In this document: positions 1 through 10,289 of the stretch, piece after piece
Layout of the letters: every line of letters begins with the position of its first letter
Numbering within the stretch: position 1 is the first letter of the stretch
NCBI RefSeq assembly: GCF_020985305.1
Contig: NZ_CP087588.1
Location: 2,406,501 to 2,470,500, forward strand
DNA length: 64,000 nucleotides
Direction of reading: 5' to 3'
DNA from: Croceicoccus sp. Ery15
GTDB lineage: Bacteria; Pseudomonadota; Alphaproteobacteria; Sphingomonadales; Sphingomonadaceae
The notes under the pieces: generated by a model
Database searches by the model: none
What the model was told of the DNA's origin: nothing
What the model saw: only the letters and a program-made list of their open reading frames with translations
Translations under genes and position numbers: made by a program

Positions 1-170
1 AGATTAATCTGCTTTGGATCAAAGTTCGATTTAAAGTGTCTTGCAAATCTAGAGTTTGGCCTGTTAAAAATATGTCGGGGTATCTATTAGAACAGCTACG
101 GAATGATCATCAGCCCGATGGAAGAAATGGGGGGCGGTACTTGTCGGACGGCAGTGCCGACAGGTGGGTT

Positions 171-935
171 ATGAATGGGTCGCAAAGCGCCTTTTTCAGA
201 CAAGAGCGGGACTTCCGCACATCTGACGCCGATATTGCCACGGCCCTCGCCAATCTGGCGCGCAGGCTGGCTTTGTTCGGCGCCGAGCTTGATCTTTCCG
301 TGTTGCATCCGGCGGTCGACCGCATCGGGGTGATCCAGCGCGACCAGCCGATCTGGGCCGACCGCAATCATAACGACCGCATCTTCGCGCTTGAAAGCGG
401 CTTTGCCTTTGCGTTCAGCCTCTATCCGGACGGGCGCCGCCATATCGGCGATATTTTTGCACCCGGCGCGATCTGCAACTGGTCGAGCGTGTGGGGCGGC
501 ATGCTGGTCGAAAACGTCACCTTCAAAGCCCGCTCGCGCGTGATCGTCTTCGATCGAGAGCGATTGAGCGATATCGTGGCGGACAACCGCTCTTTGCGCG
601 AAGCAATAGAGCGGCATGAGATGGCGCGCTGCCATCGCCGGCAACAGCGCTGCCGCGGGCTTATCTCGCTGCCGGCGACCGACCGGCTGGCGCTGGCGCT
701 GCTCGACATTCAGGACGAGCTTGCGACCGGCGGAGAGGCCGAAGAGTGGATCGGCCTGCCGCTGACCTTGCGGGAACTGGGCGATTTTACCGGCCTGACC
801 GATGTTCATGTGTCGCGCACGCTGAAAAAATTGCAGGACACCGGCTTTATCGAAAAGCGCGGCAAAAGGCTGCGATTGAATGCCCAGCCCAAGATGCGCG
901 CGGCGCTGGACTACCAGCAGTTCTATCTGGGCTAA
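171..935 (+). CDS. Crp/Fnr family transcriptional regulator
   Basis: This is a one-component DNA-binding regulator of the Crp/Fnr superfamily. An N-terminal cyclic-nucleotide-binding-like beta-barrel (LYPDGRRHIGDIFAPGAI lies in it) is followed by a dimerisation helix and a C-terminal winged helix with the recognition segment LTDVHVSRTLKKLQ. I chose the ATG at 171 because an AGGTGG ribosome site lies at 162-167; the frame stays open upstream to a GTG at 36, but that extension is low-complexity and lacks a good ribosome site. From this start there is no N-terminal cysteine cluster, so an iron-sulfur oxygen sensor like classical Fnr is unlikely, and a FixK-like or other effector-binding role fits better. 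It converges on hmgA, 11 bases away. The target genes are unknown. Confidence 0.85.
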   Translation: MNGSQSAFFRQERDFRTSDADIATALANLARRLALFGAELDLSVLHPAVDRIGVIQRDQPIWADRNHNDRIFALESGFAFAFSLYPDGRRHIGDIFAPGAICNWSSVWGGMLVENVTFKARSRVIVFDRERLSDIVADNRSLREAIERHEMARCHRRQQRCRGLISLPATDRLALALLDIQDELATGGEAEEWIGLPLTLRELGDFTGLTDVHVSRTLKKLQDTGFIEKRGKRLRLNAQPKMRAALDYQQFYLG

Positions 936-946
936 GGGCGCGGCAT

Positions 947-2254
947 TCATTCCGTTGGCGGCAGCGTCGCCTTGGCGAAACCCGTCCAGCAATCGTCATA
1001 GGCAGGCTGCAATTCGGGCAGCGCCAGCGCGGCGGCTGTGGGCGCGATGACCCAGCGGCTTTCGAACATGAAGGCCAGCGTATCGTCCAGCTTCACAGGC
1101 GTCAGCCGGGCATCCATCGCCTTGGCCGTGCTGGCGGCATCGGGCCCGTGGCCATTCATCTGGTTGTGCAGGCTCGCCCCGCCGGGTTCGAAACCGCCGC
1201 CTTCCTTGGCATCGTACACACCGTGGATCAGGCCCATGAACTCGCTCATCACATTGCGGTGAAACCATGGCGGGCGGAACGTGTCCTCTGCGACCATCCA
1301 GCGCGGCGGAAAGATCACGAAGTCGCAATTGGCAGTACCCGGCGTTTCGGCCGGACTGGTCAGCACCGTAAAGATCGACGGATCGGGATGGTCGAAACTG
1401 ACCGTGCCGATCGTGTTGAAGCGCGCCAGATCATAACGCAGCGGTACGCTGTTCCCGTGCCATGCCACCACGTCGAATGGCGAATGGCCAAGCGTGGTGT
1501 GCCACAAATGGCCCTGAAACTTCTGCACCAGCTCGTAATCGCCGTCGCTGTCTTCGAACCATGCCACGGGCGTTTCGAAATCGCGGGGATTGGCCAGCCC
1601 GTTGGATCCGATCGGTCCCAGATCGGGAAGCTGGAACGGCGCGCCGTAATTTTCCGCGACATAGCCGCGCGCGGGGCCGTCCAGCGCGACGGTGAAGCGC
1701 ATGCCGCGCGGGATCAGCGCGATATGGCCGGGCCGCACATCCATGCGGCCAAGTTCGGTGGTAATCGCCAGCGTTCCCGTTTGCGGAACGATCAGCAGTT
1801 CGCCATCCGAAAACTGCACGGCGCGCCGCTCCATCGACCGGTTGGCGGCATAAAGATGCACGCCGATGCCCGCGCCCGTCGCCACATCGCCGTTCGCGCC
1901 ATAGGTGACAAGTCCGTCGAGCCAGTCGGTCGGCTGCTCGGGCAAGGCCAATGCGCTCCAACGCAAGCGGTTTGGGTCGACCGGACCTGCTGCCAATGGA
2001 GCGCTGGCTAGGCGGGGCGCGGCCTGAAACGGGGTGAAGGGCGGATGGCTGGCGGCGGGACGCAAGCGATAGAGCCAGGACCGGCGGTTTTCGGCACGCG
2101 GCGCAGTGAAGGCCGTGGTCGAGAATTGCTCGGTATAAAGGCCAAAGGCAGGGCGCTGCGGGCTGTTGCGGCCAACGGGCAGCGCACCCTCCACCGCTTC
2201 GGTGGAGAAATGATTGCCAAAGCCGGTCTGGTAATCCCCGGTCCCGTTCGTCAT
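947..2254 (-). CDS. hmgA: homogentisate 1,2-dioxygenase
   Basis: This non-haem iron dioxygenase opens the aromatic ring of homogentisate to give maleylacetoacetate, the central step of phenylalanine/tyrosine breakdown. The 435-residue length is normal for the family. The start [20 protein letters not shown] is typical, and the C-terminal half has the conserved iron-site region with [19 protein letters not shown] and [21 protein letters not shown] sequence. It is the last gene of the phhA-hpd-hmgA operon, 25 bases after hpd. The next pathway enzymes (maleylacetoacetate isomerase, fumarylacetoacetase) are not in this window. Confidence 0.96.
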   Translation of the reverse strand: MTNGTGDYQTGFGNHFSTEAVEGALPVGRNSPQRPAFGLYTEQFSTTAFTAPRAENRRSWLYRLRPAASHPPFTPFQAAPRLASAPLAAGPVDPNRLRWSALALPEQPTDWLDGLVTYGANGDVATGAGIGVHLYAANRSMERRAVQFSDGELLIVPQTGTLAITTELGRMDVRPGHIALIPRGMRFTVALDGPARGYVAENYGAPFQLPDLGPIGSNGLANPRDFETPVAWFEDSDGDYELVQKFQGHLWHTTLGHSPFDVVAWHGNSVPLRYDLARFNTIGTVSFDHPDPSIFTVLTSPAETPGTANCDFVIFPPRWMVAEDTFRPPWFHRNVMSEFMGLIHGVYDAKEGGGFEPGGASLHNQMNGHGPDAASTAKAMDARLTPVKLDDTLAFMFESRWVIAPTAAALALPELQPAYDDCWTGFAKATLPPTE

Positions 2255-2279
2255 TGCCCGCTCTCTCCCCTCAGCCCGT

Positions 2280-3374
2280 TCAGTCGGCGTCGACCTTCAG
2301 CGTACCGCGCCTGACCTGATCGCGCTCCATGCTTTCGAACAGGGCCTTGAAATTGCCTTCGCCAAAGCCGTCGTCGCCCTTGCGCTGGATGAACTCGAAG
2401 AACACGGGGCCGACATTCGCCTCGGCAAAAATCTGCAAAAGCAGGCGCGGCTGGCTGCCCTCGGTCGTGCCGTCGAGCAATATGCCGCGCATTTGCAGCG
2501 CGTCCACATCCTCGCCATGGCCGGGCAGGCGTTCGGCCAGCATCTCGTAATAGGTTTCGGGCGGCGCGGTCATAAAGGGCACACCGGTCTGTTTCAGCGA
2601 GTCCCATGCAGAGACCAGATCGTCGCAGATAAAGGCAATATGCTGAATGCCTTCGCCGTTGAACTGGCGCAGGAATTCCTCGATCTGGCCCTTTCCGCCT
2701 TCGCCTTCCTCGTTCAAGGGGATGCGGATCTTGCCATCTGGCGCGGTCAGCGCCTTGGACGTAAGGCCGGTATATTCACCCTTGATGTCGAAATAGCGGA
2801 TCTCGCGGAAGTTGAAGAGCTTCTCGTAATAATCGGCCCAATAGGCCATGCGGCCGCCATAGACATTATGAGTAAGGTGATCGATCCGCAGGAAGCCTGC
2901 ACCCTTCGGATGCCGCTCGACACCCGGCAGGAAATCGAAGTCGATGTCATAGATCGACAGGTCGCCACGCTCCGCGCCTTCATAACGGTCGACCAGATAG
3001 ATAATGGCATTGCCGATCCCGCGAATGGCGGGCAGGCGCAGTTCCATCGGGCCGGTTTCCAGTTGCACCGGTTCGGCCGAACGGTCGAGCAGTTCTTCAT
3101 AGGCGCGGCGCGCATCCTTTACGCGAAACGCCATGCCGCAGGCGCTGGGGCCATGTTCGCGGCTAAAGAACCAGGCGGGCGAGCCGGGTTCGTAATTGGT
3201 AATCAGATTGATGTCGCCCTGCCGCCAGAGCTGCACGTCTTTCGAGCGGTGATTGGCGACATGGGTAAAGCCCATGGCCGTGAACACCGGTTCCAGCACG
3301 CCCTTTTCGGGGGCGGAAAACTCGACGAATTCAAAGCCGTCAAGGCCGATGGGGTTTTCGAACAGATCGGTCAT
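2280..3374 (-). CDS. hpd: 4-hydroxyphenylpyruvate dioxygenase
   Basis: This enzyme converts 4-hydroxyphenylpyruvate to homogentisate using one ferrous iron. The 364-residue protein has the expected two vicinal-oxygen-chelate halves. The C-terminal catalytic half carries iron-ligand regions around [29 protein letters not shown] and a late glutamate in [20 protein letters not shown]. Its start codon overlaps the phhA stop by four bases (ATGA), so translation of the two is probably coupled. It feeds its product to hmgA immediately downstream. Confidence 0.97.
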   Translation of the reverse strand: MTDLFENPIGLDGFEFVEFSAPEKGVLEPVFTAMGFTHVANHRSKDVQLWRQGDINLITNYEPGSPAWFFSREHGPSACGMAFRVKDARRAYEELLDRSAEPVQLETGPMELRLPAIRGIGNAIIYLVDRYEGAERGDLSIYDIDFDFLPGVERHPKGAGFLRIDHLTHNVYGGRMAYWADYYEKLFNFREIRYFDIKGEYTGLTSKALTAPDGKIRIPLNEEGEGGKGQIEEFLRQFNGEGIQHIAFICDDLVSAWDSLKQTGVPFMTAPPETYYEMLAERLPGHGEDVDALQMRGILLDGTTEGSQPRLLLQIFAEANVGPVFFEFIQRKGDDGFGEGNFKALFESMERDQVRRGTLKVDAD

Positions 3375-4246
3375 GATGTGGCATCCTCGGGTGAAATGGT
3401 GATGGGAACCTGCGTATCGCCATCCAGCAACTGCCCGGGGGCAAATGGCTCGCTATCGCGATAGGCGGTATAGATCGGACCGAAATCGAGATCGACGAGA
3501 CCGGTCATCAGCTGTTGCAGATCGTCGATGACGAAATAGACGTCCTGAAAATCATCGATCCGATAGGCGGTGCGCATGATGCGTTCGGGGTTCATGCGCA
3601 CGCGCAGCACATCGGGATCGGTCGTGGAAAACACCGTCTCGCCCGCAGAGGATACGATGCCCGCGCCATAGGCCCGTAATGCGCCATCCTCTTCGATCAG
3701 GCCGAATTCGACCGTGTACCAATAGATACGCGCCAGCATCGGCACCGCATCCATCGCCTGCGCCCGCGCACCGGCTGCGCCATAGGCGGCCATGAAATCC
3801 GCGAATGTCGGGTCGAGCAGCATCGGCACATGGCCGAAGAAGTCGTGGAACACGTCGGGCTCGACCAGATAGTCCAGCTCGTGCTCCTCGCGGATCCAGC
3901 GGGTGACGGGAAAGCGCCGGTTGGCGAGGTGATCGAAAAACACTTCGTCAGGGATAAAGCCCGGCACCGCCACGATGCGCCAGCCGGTCGCCTCGTCCAG
4001 TATGCGGCTGGCGCGTTCGAAATCGGGAATGCCATCGGCGCAATCCAGCCGTGCCAGCCCGTTGCGAAAGGCGCGGGCGGCGTGCTTTTCGGCCAGCTTT
4101 ACCTGCTGCGCGTAAAGGCGGCGCCAGCGATCATGCTCGGCATCGGTATAGGCCGAATGGTCCTGCGGGACGGTATAACGGGCGTCCGCATGCGTATAGT
4201 CGCCGCGAAGCTCGCTCGAACTATTGGCTGAACCGGGTTTCTCCAT
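3371..4246 (-). CDS. phhA: phenylalanine 4-monooxygenase
   Basis: This tetrahydrobiopterin-dependent iron hydroxylase makes tyrosine from phenylalanine. The 291-residue single-domain form, without an ACT regulatory domain, is the usual bacterial length. The iron ligands are visible as HDFFGH (H134 and H139) and a glutamate in [10 protein letters not shown] chose the start at 4246 (MEKPGS); a TTG at 4327 would extend the frame but runs into the regulatory dyad of the divergent Lrp gene. It is the first gene of the phhA-hpd-hmgA operon and is transcribed away from an Lrp/AsnC regulator, a common arrangement in which the regulator responds to aromatic amino acids. Confidence 0.95.
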   Translation of the reverse strand: MEKPGSANSSSELRGDYTHADARYTVPQDHSAYTDAEHDRWRRLYAQQVKLAEKHAARAFRNGLARLDCADGIPDFERASRILDEATGWRIVAVPGFIPDEVFFDHLANRRFPVTRWIREEHELDYLVEPDVFHDFFGHVPMLLDPTFADFMAAYGAAGARAQAMDAVPMLARIYWYTVEFGLIEEDGALRAYGAGIVSSAGETVFSTTDPDVLRVRMNPERIMRTAYRIDDFQDVYFVIDDLQQLMTGLVDLDFGPIYTAYRDSEPFAPGQLLDGDTQVPITISPEDATS

Positions 4247-4268
4247 AATTGAACAATACCACACGGTC

Positions 4269-4336
4269 GAAACGGTTTCCGTGCAAAGATTTGCCGCATC
4301 GGTGCCGGATTTGGTGGATTCAGCCAAGAAATCCGG
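4269..4336. promoter_or_regulatory. phhA/lrp divergent control region with two dyads
   Basis: The 103-base gap between divergent phhA and the Lrp-type gene holds two palindromic sites. An 11-base perfect palindrome GAAACGGTTTC lies at 4269-4279, next to phhA. A larger dyad spans 4305-4336, with arms CCGGATTT (4305-4312) and AAATCCGG (4329-4336), and ends 13 bases before the Lrp-type start codon. Lrp/AsnC proteins bind imperfect palindromes in such regions, so these are candidate operators; this is inference from position. Confidence 0.5.
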
Positions 4337-4349
4337 TTAGATTGGTCGA

Positions 4350-4814
4350 ATGGCACGACTTGACGCATATGATAAGCGGATCATCGCGGCGTTGCAGGAT
4401 GATGCGCGCATGCCCATCGCTGCCGTGGCCGAACGCGCCGCGCTTTCGGCCACACCGGTCAGCCGGCGGGTAAAGCGGCTGGAAGATGACGGCGTAATCG
4501 CCGGCTATGCGCCGGTTCTCGATCCGCGGAAGTTGGGTTTCGAACTCGAAGCCTATGTGCTGATCAATCTGAAATCGCATTCGGACAAGACGATCGCCCG
4601 TTTCGAAACGATGATCCGCGAAAACCCCTATATCGTGTCGTGCCATGCGGTTACGGGCGACATGGATTACATATTGCGGGTGATCGCGCGCGACGTGGAA
4701 CATCTGTCGCAGATTACGCTGAAAACGCTGGTCCGTATGGACGGGGTGCGCGACGTGAAATCGATCATCGCGCTGGAGGCGGTGAAGGAAAGCCGGGCGC
4801 CGCCGCTGGAATAG
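4350..4814 (+). CDS. Lrp/AsnC family transcriptional regulator
   Basis: This 154-residue protein has the two-domain Lrp/AsnC layout: an N-terminal helix-turn-helix (DAYDKRIIAALQDDARMPIA through ATPVSRRVKRLEDDG) and a C-terminal RAM/ACT-like ligand-binding sandwich containing HAVTGDMDYILRVIARD. It is divergent from phhA-hpd-hmgA and probably regulates that operon in response to phenylalanine or tyrosine, an inference from position. Its own stop codon lies in the loop of a strong hairpin that looks like its terminator. Confidence 0.92.
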   Translation: MARLDAYDKRIIAALQDDARMPIAAVAERAALSATPVSRRVKRLEDDGVIAGYAPVLDPRKLGFELEAYVLINLKSHSDKTIARFETMIRENPYIVSCHAVTGDMDYILRVIARDVEHLSQITLKTLVRMDGVRDVKSIIALEAVKESRAPPLE

Positions 4815-4828
4815 GCGGCGCCCGTTTC
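4795..4828 (+). terminator. hairpin terminator spanning the lrp-type stop codon
   Basis: A perfect 10-base stem (GGGCGCCGCC at 4795-4804 with GGCGGCGCCC at 4814-4823) encloses a nine-base loop that contains most of the TAG stop codon, and GTTTC follows. It separates the Lrp-type gene from the converging gdh gene. The T-run is short, so termination strength is uncertain. Confidence 0.6.
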
Positions 4829-4834
4829 ATCGTA

Positions 4835-7800
4835 TCAGCGCGCCAGCATATTGCGCGCCTGGCTGGCGATCTGGGCCAGCATGGCAGGCGCGATGGGAGC
4901 GGTGGATTTTGCCCTGCCGATCATGCCGCGAAAGCGGGCGATCGCATTCTCGCGCTCTGCCGTCCATGCCTCGACCGCGGCGACCGGATCGGCCTTGGCC
5001 TTTTTGGATCGTGCCAGATCGCGCAGGAATTCCAGCCGCATCTGCTGAAAATCGCGGGACAATCCGGCGACCAGAAGCCGCTCCCACGGGTCCGACGGTG
5101 TCATCAGCGCGGCGGTCGATTGTGCCCAGTGCAGCCCCAGCAGATCGCCCAGCCGCGTGAAGGCCCCCGTCAACAGGCGCGGCTCGATCCCCGTGTCCGA
5201 CGCAAGCTGCGCCAGCCCGACGGCCCCGTCGAGGTCGAACAGGCCCGCGACTTGCGCGGCTTCCTTGGCCGGCACGCCGCCATCGGCGAAACGGTCGAGC
5301 AGTTTTTGCGAATTGGCACGCGCTTCCTCGGCCAAAAGGTCGCGCGTGTCGGTTGCCAGCGTGGCGACACCCTTGGCCAGCCGGTCATAGGTTTCCGACG
5401 GCTTTACCTGTCCGCCGCTGGCCCGCAGCACATCGGCCATATGGCCGCGCACCGCATTGGCCAGATAGTCTAGCAGCAACAGGCGGGCGGGCTCCTCCAT
5501 CTTGGCGCGTTCAAGCTGATCCCAGCAGGCATTCAGGTCGAACAGGCGCACAGCGACCGCAAAGGCAGCCGCGACCTGCGCCAGCGAGACGCCTTCCTCT
5601 TCGGCAAGCTCGTACGGATGGACGATGCCGAGACGGTTGACGAGCGCATTGGCAAGCTGTGTCGCGATAATCTCGCGCCGCAGCCGGTGGCCCGCGATCT
5701 GGGCCTTGAACTCGCCGCGCATCGGGGTGGGGAATGCTGCAAACAGCATGTCTTCCAGACCCTTGTCATCGGGGACGGAAGACGCCTCGATATCGGCTTG
5801 CAGCCGCAGCTTGGCCGAAGACAGCAATACGGCCAGTTCGGGGCGGGTCAGCCCCTTGCCCTCCGCCGCGCGGCGGGCCAGCGTTTCGCTGTCGGCCAGC
5901 CCCTCGGTCCGGCGGTCCAGATCGCCGGTTTCCTCCAGCATTTCCATCACACGCAAATGGCTGGCGGTGGCATGCGAAGCGCCGCGTTCCGCGACCGACA
6001 AGGCCAATGCCTGCAGGCGGTTGTCCTCCAGCACGATATCGGCGACCTCGTCGGTCATTTCGGCCAGCAGCACGTTTCGGCGCTCTTCGGACAGGCGGCC
6101 CGCGCGGCGCGCGGCGGCAAAGGCGATCTTGATATTCACCTCGTTATCCGAACAATCGACGCCCGCCGAATTGTCGATAAAGTCGGTGTTGATCCGACCG
6201 CCTCTCAGCCCGAACTCGATGCGCGCGGCCTGTGTGATGCCAAGGTTCGCGCCTTCACCGACGACTTTCACCCGAAGCTCGTCGGCACTGATGCGCAATG
6301 CATCATTGGTGGGATCGCCCACCTGCCCGTTCACCTCGTGGCTGGCCTTGATATAGGTGCCGATGCCGCCGAACCACAGCAGGTCGACGGGCGCGGCAAG
6401 GATCGCGGCGATCAGGCGGTCAGGCTCGATCTCGCTCTCGTCGATACCCAGCGCCTCTTGCGCCTGTGCCGACAGCGGGATGCGCTTCATCGTGCGCGGG
6501 AAAACCCCGCCGCCCTTGCTGATCAGCGCCTTGTCGTAATCGTCCCAGCTGGAATGCGACAGACCGAACAGCCGCTTCCGTTCCTTCCAACCCTTGGCGG
6601 CATCGGGATCGGGATCGATGAAAATATGCCGATGGTCGAATGCGGCGACAAGGCGGATCGCTTTGGACAGCAGCATGCCATTGCCGAATACGTCGCCCGA
6701 CATATCGCCGCAGCCGACGACGCGCACCGGATCGGATTGCACGTCGACGCCCATTTCGCGGAAATGGCGTTGCACCGAAAGCCATGCGCCGCGGGCGGTG
6801 ATGCCCATGGCTTTGTGGTCATAACCGTGCGACCCGCCGCTGGCGAACGCATCGTCGAGCCAGAAACCGCGATCCTCGGCAATCGCATTGGCAACGTCGG
6901 AAAAGCGCGCGGTGCCCTTGTCGGCGGCAACCACGAAATAGGGATCGTCGCCGTCGCGGCACAGCACACCAGCCGGATGCACGACCTTGTCCTTCACGAT
7001 ATTATCGGTGACCGACAGCAAGGTGCGGATAAAAACCTGATAGCTGGCCTGCCCCTCGGCGGCCCAGCCTGCGCGGTCGCGGGCGGGGTCGGGCAATTGC
7101 TTGGGATAGAATCCGCCCTTGGCGCCGGTCGGTACGATAACCGCGTTCTTCACTCGCTGTGCCTTCATCAGGCCAAGGATCTCGGTTCGGAAATCGTCAC
7201 GCCGGTCGGACCAGCGCAAGCCGCCGCGCGCGACAGGGCCGGCGCGCAAGTGGATGCCCTCTACACGGCGCGAATAAACGAAAATTTCGCGCCATGGCAC
7301 GGGCTTGGGCAGACCGGGGACCAGCGCGGAATCGATCTTGAACGCCAATGCTTCGGTCGCGGCGGGGGCAAAGGCATTGGTGCGCAGGATCGCATCGACC
7401 AGGCTTTGATACTGGCGCAGCAGGCGGTCGTCGTTGATCAGCTCGACCTTCAGCAATGCGGTGCGGATATCCTCGCGCGCGTCGGCAGCGGCTTTTTCGC
7501 GGTCGCCCTTGAATTCGGGCTGATGGCACGCGCGGAACAGGGCCAGCAGGTTGCGAGTGATCGCGGGATTGCGCGCCAGCGTCCCCACGGCAGAGGCAAT
7601 GGTAAAGCCCAGCCCGCCCTGACGGAAATAGCGGTACATGGCGCGCAGCCAGTCAGTTTCGCTCGCGCTCAATCCGGCGGAAATGACCAGACGGTTGAAC
7701 TGGTCGTTCTCTGCCGAATTATTCAGTACGGCGGCAATGGCCTGTTCGATGGCTTCGGCTCGGTTCAGCAATTCGCGCGCATCTTCGCCGCCGGGCAGGC

Positions 7801-9601
7801 CAAGGCCGAAATCGTGAATTGTGCCCAGATCGCCGCCGTCCAGCGGAGTCGGAATTTCGGACATCACGCGAAAGCCGAAATTCTCCAGCGCGGGCACTGC
7901 ATCGGACAAAGGCAACTGGCCATGCTGCTGGTAGACTTTAAGACGCAGCGGTTCGTCATCGGTGGCCGCCTGATGCTCGGGGCAATAGAGCCGCACCGCG
8001 CGGGCGGGGGGCGCATCGGCGACGGCACCATCGTCAGCCGACGTGATATTATGCAGGCGGGCAATGTCGCGCGCGGCTTCGGTCGCGCCATAGAAACTGC
8101 GATAGCCGGCAGGGAAACTGTCGGCATAGCGCGCCGAAATGGCGGCGGCGCGCGATCCGTCCTCGATCTTCGACAGCTCGCCTTCGACTGCCTCGCTCCA
8201 GCCGCGCAGCATGATCTGCAATTGCGCGTCCAGCGCCGCTTCGTCGAACGCTCCGTCGATATTGCGGATGTCCAGCACAAAGCGGATCATGGCCAGATTG
8301 CCACCCTCGACCTGAAGGCTCCAGTCCAGCACCTCGGCGCCGATAGCGTCTTGCAACATGCCCAGAATGCGCAAACGCACTTCGGTCGACAGCATGTCGC
8401 GCGGCAGCCAGACAAAGGCGAACAGATGGCGGGCCAGCGGTGCCTCTACCAAGGTCAGGCGCGGGCGGGGACGGTCGGCAAGGCTGGTCATGGCCGTGGC
8501 GACGCGTTCGATATCGTGTTCGGAAAAGCCGATCAGCAGATCATGCGGCAATTCGGTCAGCGCATGGACCAGTGCCTTGCCCGTATGCGCGCCGCTGTCG
8601 AAACCCAGCTTTTCCATCATATGGGTCAATTGCTGACGCATGCGCGGCACGCGATCGGGCGGAGAGGCCAGGGCCGCGCTGGTCCAAATCCCGGCATGGA
8701 CCGACAAAGCGGTGACCGTGCCATCCTCTATCACCGGTACGATGAACAGATCGACCGGCACGCGGCGGTGGACGCGCGATACGGCATTCGCCTTGACGAT
8801 CAGCGGTGCATGGCCGCGATTGTCGCCGCCGGGTTCGTCGAACCATGCAAAGGCGCGGTCGAACGAGGCATCGGCAAGGATTTCGCGCGCGCTTTTGCGG
8901 CAGATGCCCAGCTTTTGGGTCATCGAACTGTCGCGCTTGCGCGTCACATGGCCCAGCTGCGTCAGCATATCGTCACCCAGCCAGCGCAGCAGCGCCGCGC
9001 CTTCGGGATCGGCGATGCGGCTGGCATCTTCCAGTATGGCGGCGCGCATCCTCGGCCAATCCTCGACCGAGGCGCGCACATCGTTCAACGTTGTGCGGAT
9101 CGCGGATACCAGCTCTCGGCGGGCCTTGGCGTCGACACGCGCGGTTTCGATATAGATCATCGATTCGCGCACTTCGCCCGCGCCATTATCGGTCAGCAGT
9201 TCGATCAACCGGCCCTTGTCGTCGCGGCGCACGGGGACGACGGGGTGCAATAGGCGGTCCACCACCAGCCCTTGCGCGGCCAGTGTGGCGGCCAGCGAAT
9301 CGACCAGAAAGGGCATGTCGTCATTGACGATGGCAAGGCGCATATAGCGATGCGGCTCGGTGGCGGTGGCCACATCGATCACCGCCCCGCCCGCTTCGCG
9401 CGTGGCTGCGGTCTGCAGCATGAAACCGGCGATTGCGTCCATCTCGGCATCGGCCAATGGCGCGTCGCCCGCCAGCAGAGAGGCGCGGATATGGCTGACC
9501 AGAGCGCGCCTTTGATCCCGATCGGCCTTTTTGCCGGTTTCTGCCTTGTTCCCGGTCACTGACGTGCTTCTGGCTTTTCCGGCCTTGGCTTCGCTTGCCA
9601 T
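4835..9601 (-). CDS. NAD-specific glutamate dehydrogenase, large type
   Basis: This is the very large (1588-residue) NAD-dependent glutamate dehydrogenase of the roughly 180-kDa class, which deaminates glutamate to 2-oxoglutarate. The N-terminal third holds ACT-like regulatory regions. The catalytic core lies in the second half, with RRVEGIHLRAGPVARGGLRW, VIVPTGAKGGFYPKQLP and the dinucleotide-binding region around VVGCGDMSGDVFGNGMLLS. An AGGGAA-type ribosome site precedes the ATG. Three tandem 17-base repeats lie 63-113 bases upstream of the start. It is monocistronic here. The long open frame on the opposite strand is a codon-bias shadow. Confidence 0.96.
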   Translation of the reverse strand: MASEAKAGKARSTSVTGNKAETGKKADRDQRRALVSHIRASLLAGDAPLADAEMDAIAGFMLQTAATREAGGAVIDVATATEPHRYMRLAIVNDDMPFLVDSLAATLAAQGLVVDRLLHPVVPVRRDDKGRLIELLTDNGAGEVRESMIYIETARVDAKARRELVSAIRTTLNDVRASVEDWPRMRAAILEDASRIADPEGAALLRWLGDDMLTQLGHVTRKRDSSMTQKLGICRKSAREILADASFDRAFAWFDEPGGDNRGHAPLIVKANAVSRVHRRVPVDLFIVPVIEDGTVTALSVHAGIWTSAALASPPDRVPRMRQQLTHMMEKLGFDSGAHTGKALVHALTELPHDLLIGFSEHDIERVATAMTSLADRPRPRLTLVEAPLARHLFAFVWLPRDMLSTEVRLRILGMLQDAIGAEVLDWSLQVEGGNLAMIRFVLDIRNIDGAFDEAALDAQLQIMLRGWSEAVEGELSKIEDGSRAAAISARYADSFPAGYRSFYGATEAARDIARLHNITSADDGAVADAPPARAVRLYCPEHQAATDDEPLRLKVYQQHGQLPLSDAVPALENFGFRVMSEIPTPLDGGDLGTIHDFGLGLPGGEDARELLNRAEAIEQAIAAVLNNSAENDQFNRLVISAGLSASETDWLRAMYRYFRQGGLGFTIASAVGTLARNPAITRNLLALFRACHQPEFKGDREKAAADAREDIRTALLKVELINDDRLLRQYQSLVDAILRTNAFAPAATEALAFKIDSALVPGLPKPVPWREIFVYSRRVEGIHLRAGPVARGGLRWSDRRDDFRTEILGLMKAQRVKNAVIVPTGAKGGFYPKQLPDPARDRAGWAAEGQASYQVFIRTLLSVTDNIVKDKVVHPAGVLCRDGDDPYFVVAADKGTARFSDVANAIAEDRGFWLDDAFASGGSHGYDHKAMGITARGAWLSVQRHFREMGVDVQSDPVRVVGCGDMSGDVFGNGMLLSKAIRLVAAFDHRHIFIDPDPDAAKGWKERKRLFGLSHSSWDDYDKALISKGGGVFPRTMKRIPLSAQAQEALGIDESEIEPDRLIAAILAAPVDLLWFGGIGTYIKASHEVNGQVGDPTNDALRISADELRVKVVGEGANLGITQAARIEFGLRGGRINTDFIDNSAGVDCSDNEVNIKIAFAAARRAGRLSEERRNVLLAEMTDEVADIVLEDNRLQALALSVAERGASHATASHLRVMEMLEETGDLDRRTEGLADSETLARRAAEGKGLTRPELAVLLSSAKLRLQADIEASSVPDDKGLEDMLFAAFPTPMRGEFKAQIAGHRLRREIIATQLANALVNRLGIVHPYELAEEEGVSLAQVAAAFAVAVRLFDLNACWDQLERAKMEEPARLLLLDYLANAVRGHMADVLRASGGQVKPSETYDRLAKGVATLATDTRDLLAEEARANSQKLLDRFADGGVPAKEAAQVAGLFDLDGAVGLAQLASDTGIEPRLLTGAFTRLGDLLGLHWAQSTAALMTPSDPWERLLVAGLSRDFQQMRLEFLRDLARSKKAKADPVAAVEAWTAERENAIARFRGMIGRAKSTAPIAPAMLAQIASQARNMLAR

Positions 9602-10289
9602 TACTTCCCTCTCTCAAAACACGATCCGACGCATCTATCGATACAGACCGGGCCGTTGTTCGTTCCCGCTTTCCTGCAGGTCCCGATCTCCTGCCGGTCC
9701 CGCTCTCCTGCAGCTCAGCGTGATGTGGTCCCGCCCGGTTTCAATTGCAACGATCTTTCGAGGCAGCGCCAAGAGTGCAGCATATTTGCCGCAGATCAAG
9801 TTGCGGGCAGAAATGCTGACAATAATGCAAGTAAACGATTCGCACTGCGGAAACCGGTTAAAAAGAGTGGTAAATGCAGTTTTTGGGGCACGATTCCGTG
9901 CCATCGCGGTACAGCGTGCGCCATTTTTGATTAGGTTAACGCATAAAGCACTGGAATAACACGTTTATTTTAAACGTCTAACGATCGATTTCATCAACAT
10001 AACGAAATGACAGCCAGTGTTAGGTTTGTTAAGTTTTAAACCATTGAAAATACGCGATAAGATGCCTTGCGGGGATAAATATTGACGAAAATTAAGGGGC
10101 GGCGCAGGTTAATTGACATTCCAGAGGGATGCGTGGGGCGCGGCCTTTGAGGGATGGGATTGCGAGCGATCGCGGACCATCCGTGGCGTGCATTCCGGCT
10201 GGAGTGAGGGAGAACCGGAAATAGAAGCCGGCAACCTTCGGTATATGAACTGCGCTTGGATCCGAATTTGGACCTAGAGGGGTAATATC
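9602..10289. other. 688-base intergenic region between gdh and the Flp pilin
   Basis: No convincing gene is present. The gdh-proximal side has three tandem 17-base repeats (9664-9714). The middle (about 9900-10110) is clearly more AT-rich than the rest of the window, as expected of a promoter region, and includes TTAAACCAT, an imperfect match to the TTAACCAT half-site of the alphaproteobacterial regulator CtrA, and a TTGACA at 10113-10118 without an obvious partner -10. The last 100 bases are probably the pilin leader. The promoter assignments are tentative. Confidence 0.4.
9664..9714. repeat. three tandem 17-base direct repeats upstream of gdh
   Basis: Three contiguous copies of about TCCCGCTCTCCTGCAGG occupy 9664-9680, 9681-9697 and 9698-9714, differing at a few positions. 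They lie in the gdh leader or promoter region, 63-113 bases before its start codon. The 17-base period is not an exact multiple of a helical turn. The role is unknown; a regulator-binding array or a slippage product are both possible. Confidence 0.75.

Noticed and set aside
5618..9253. 1211-codon open frame on the plus strand
   Set aside because: It lies fully antisense to the NAD-GDH gene. The composition is that of a codon-bias shadow and no domain is recognisable.
9887..9902. Hairpin GGCACG-ATTC-CGTGCC as a terminator
   Set aside because: No T-run follows on either strand and no gene ends nearby.
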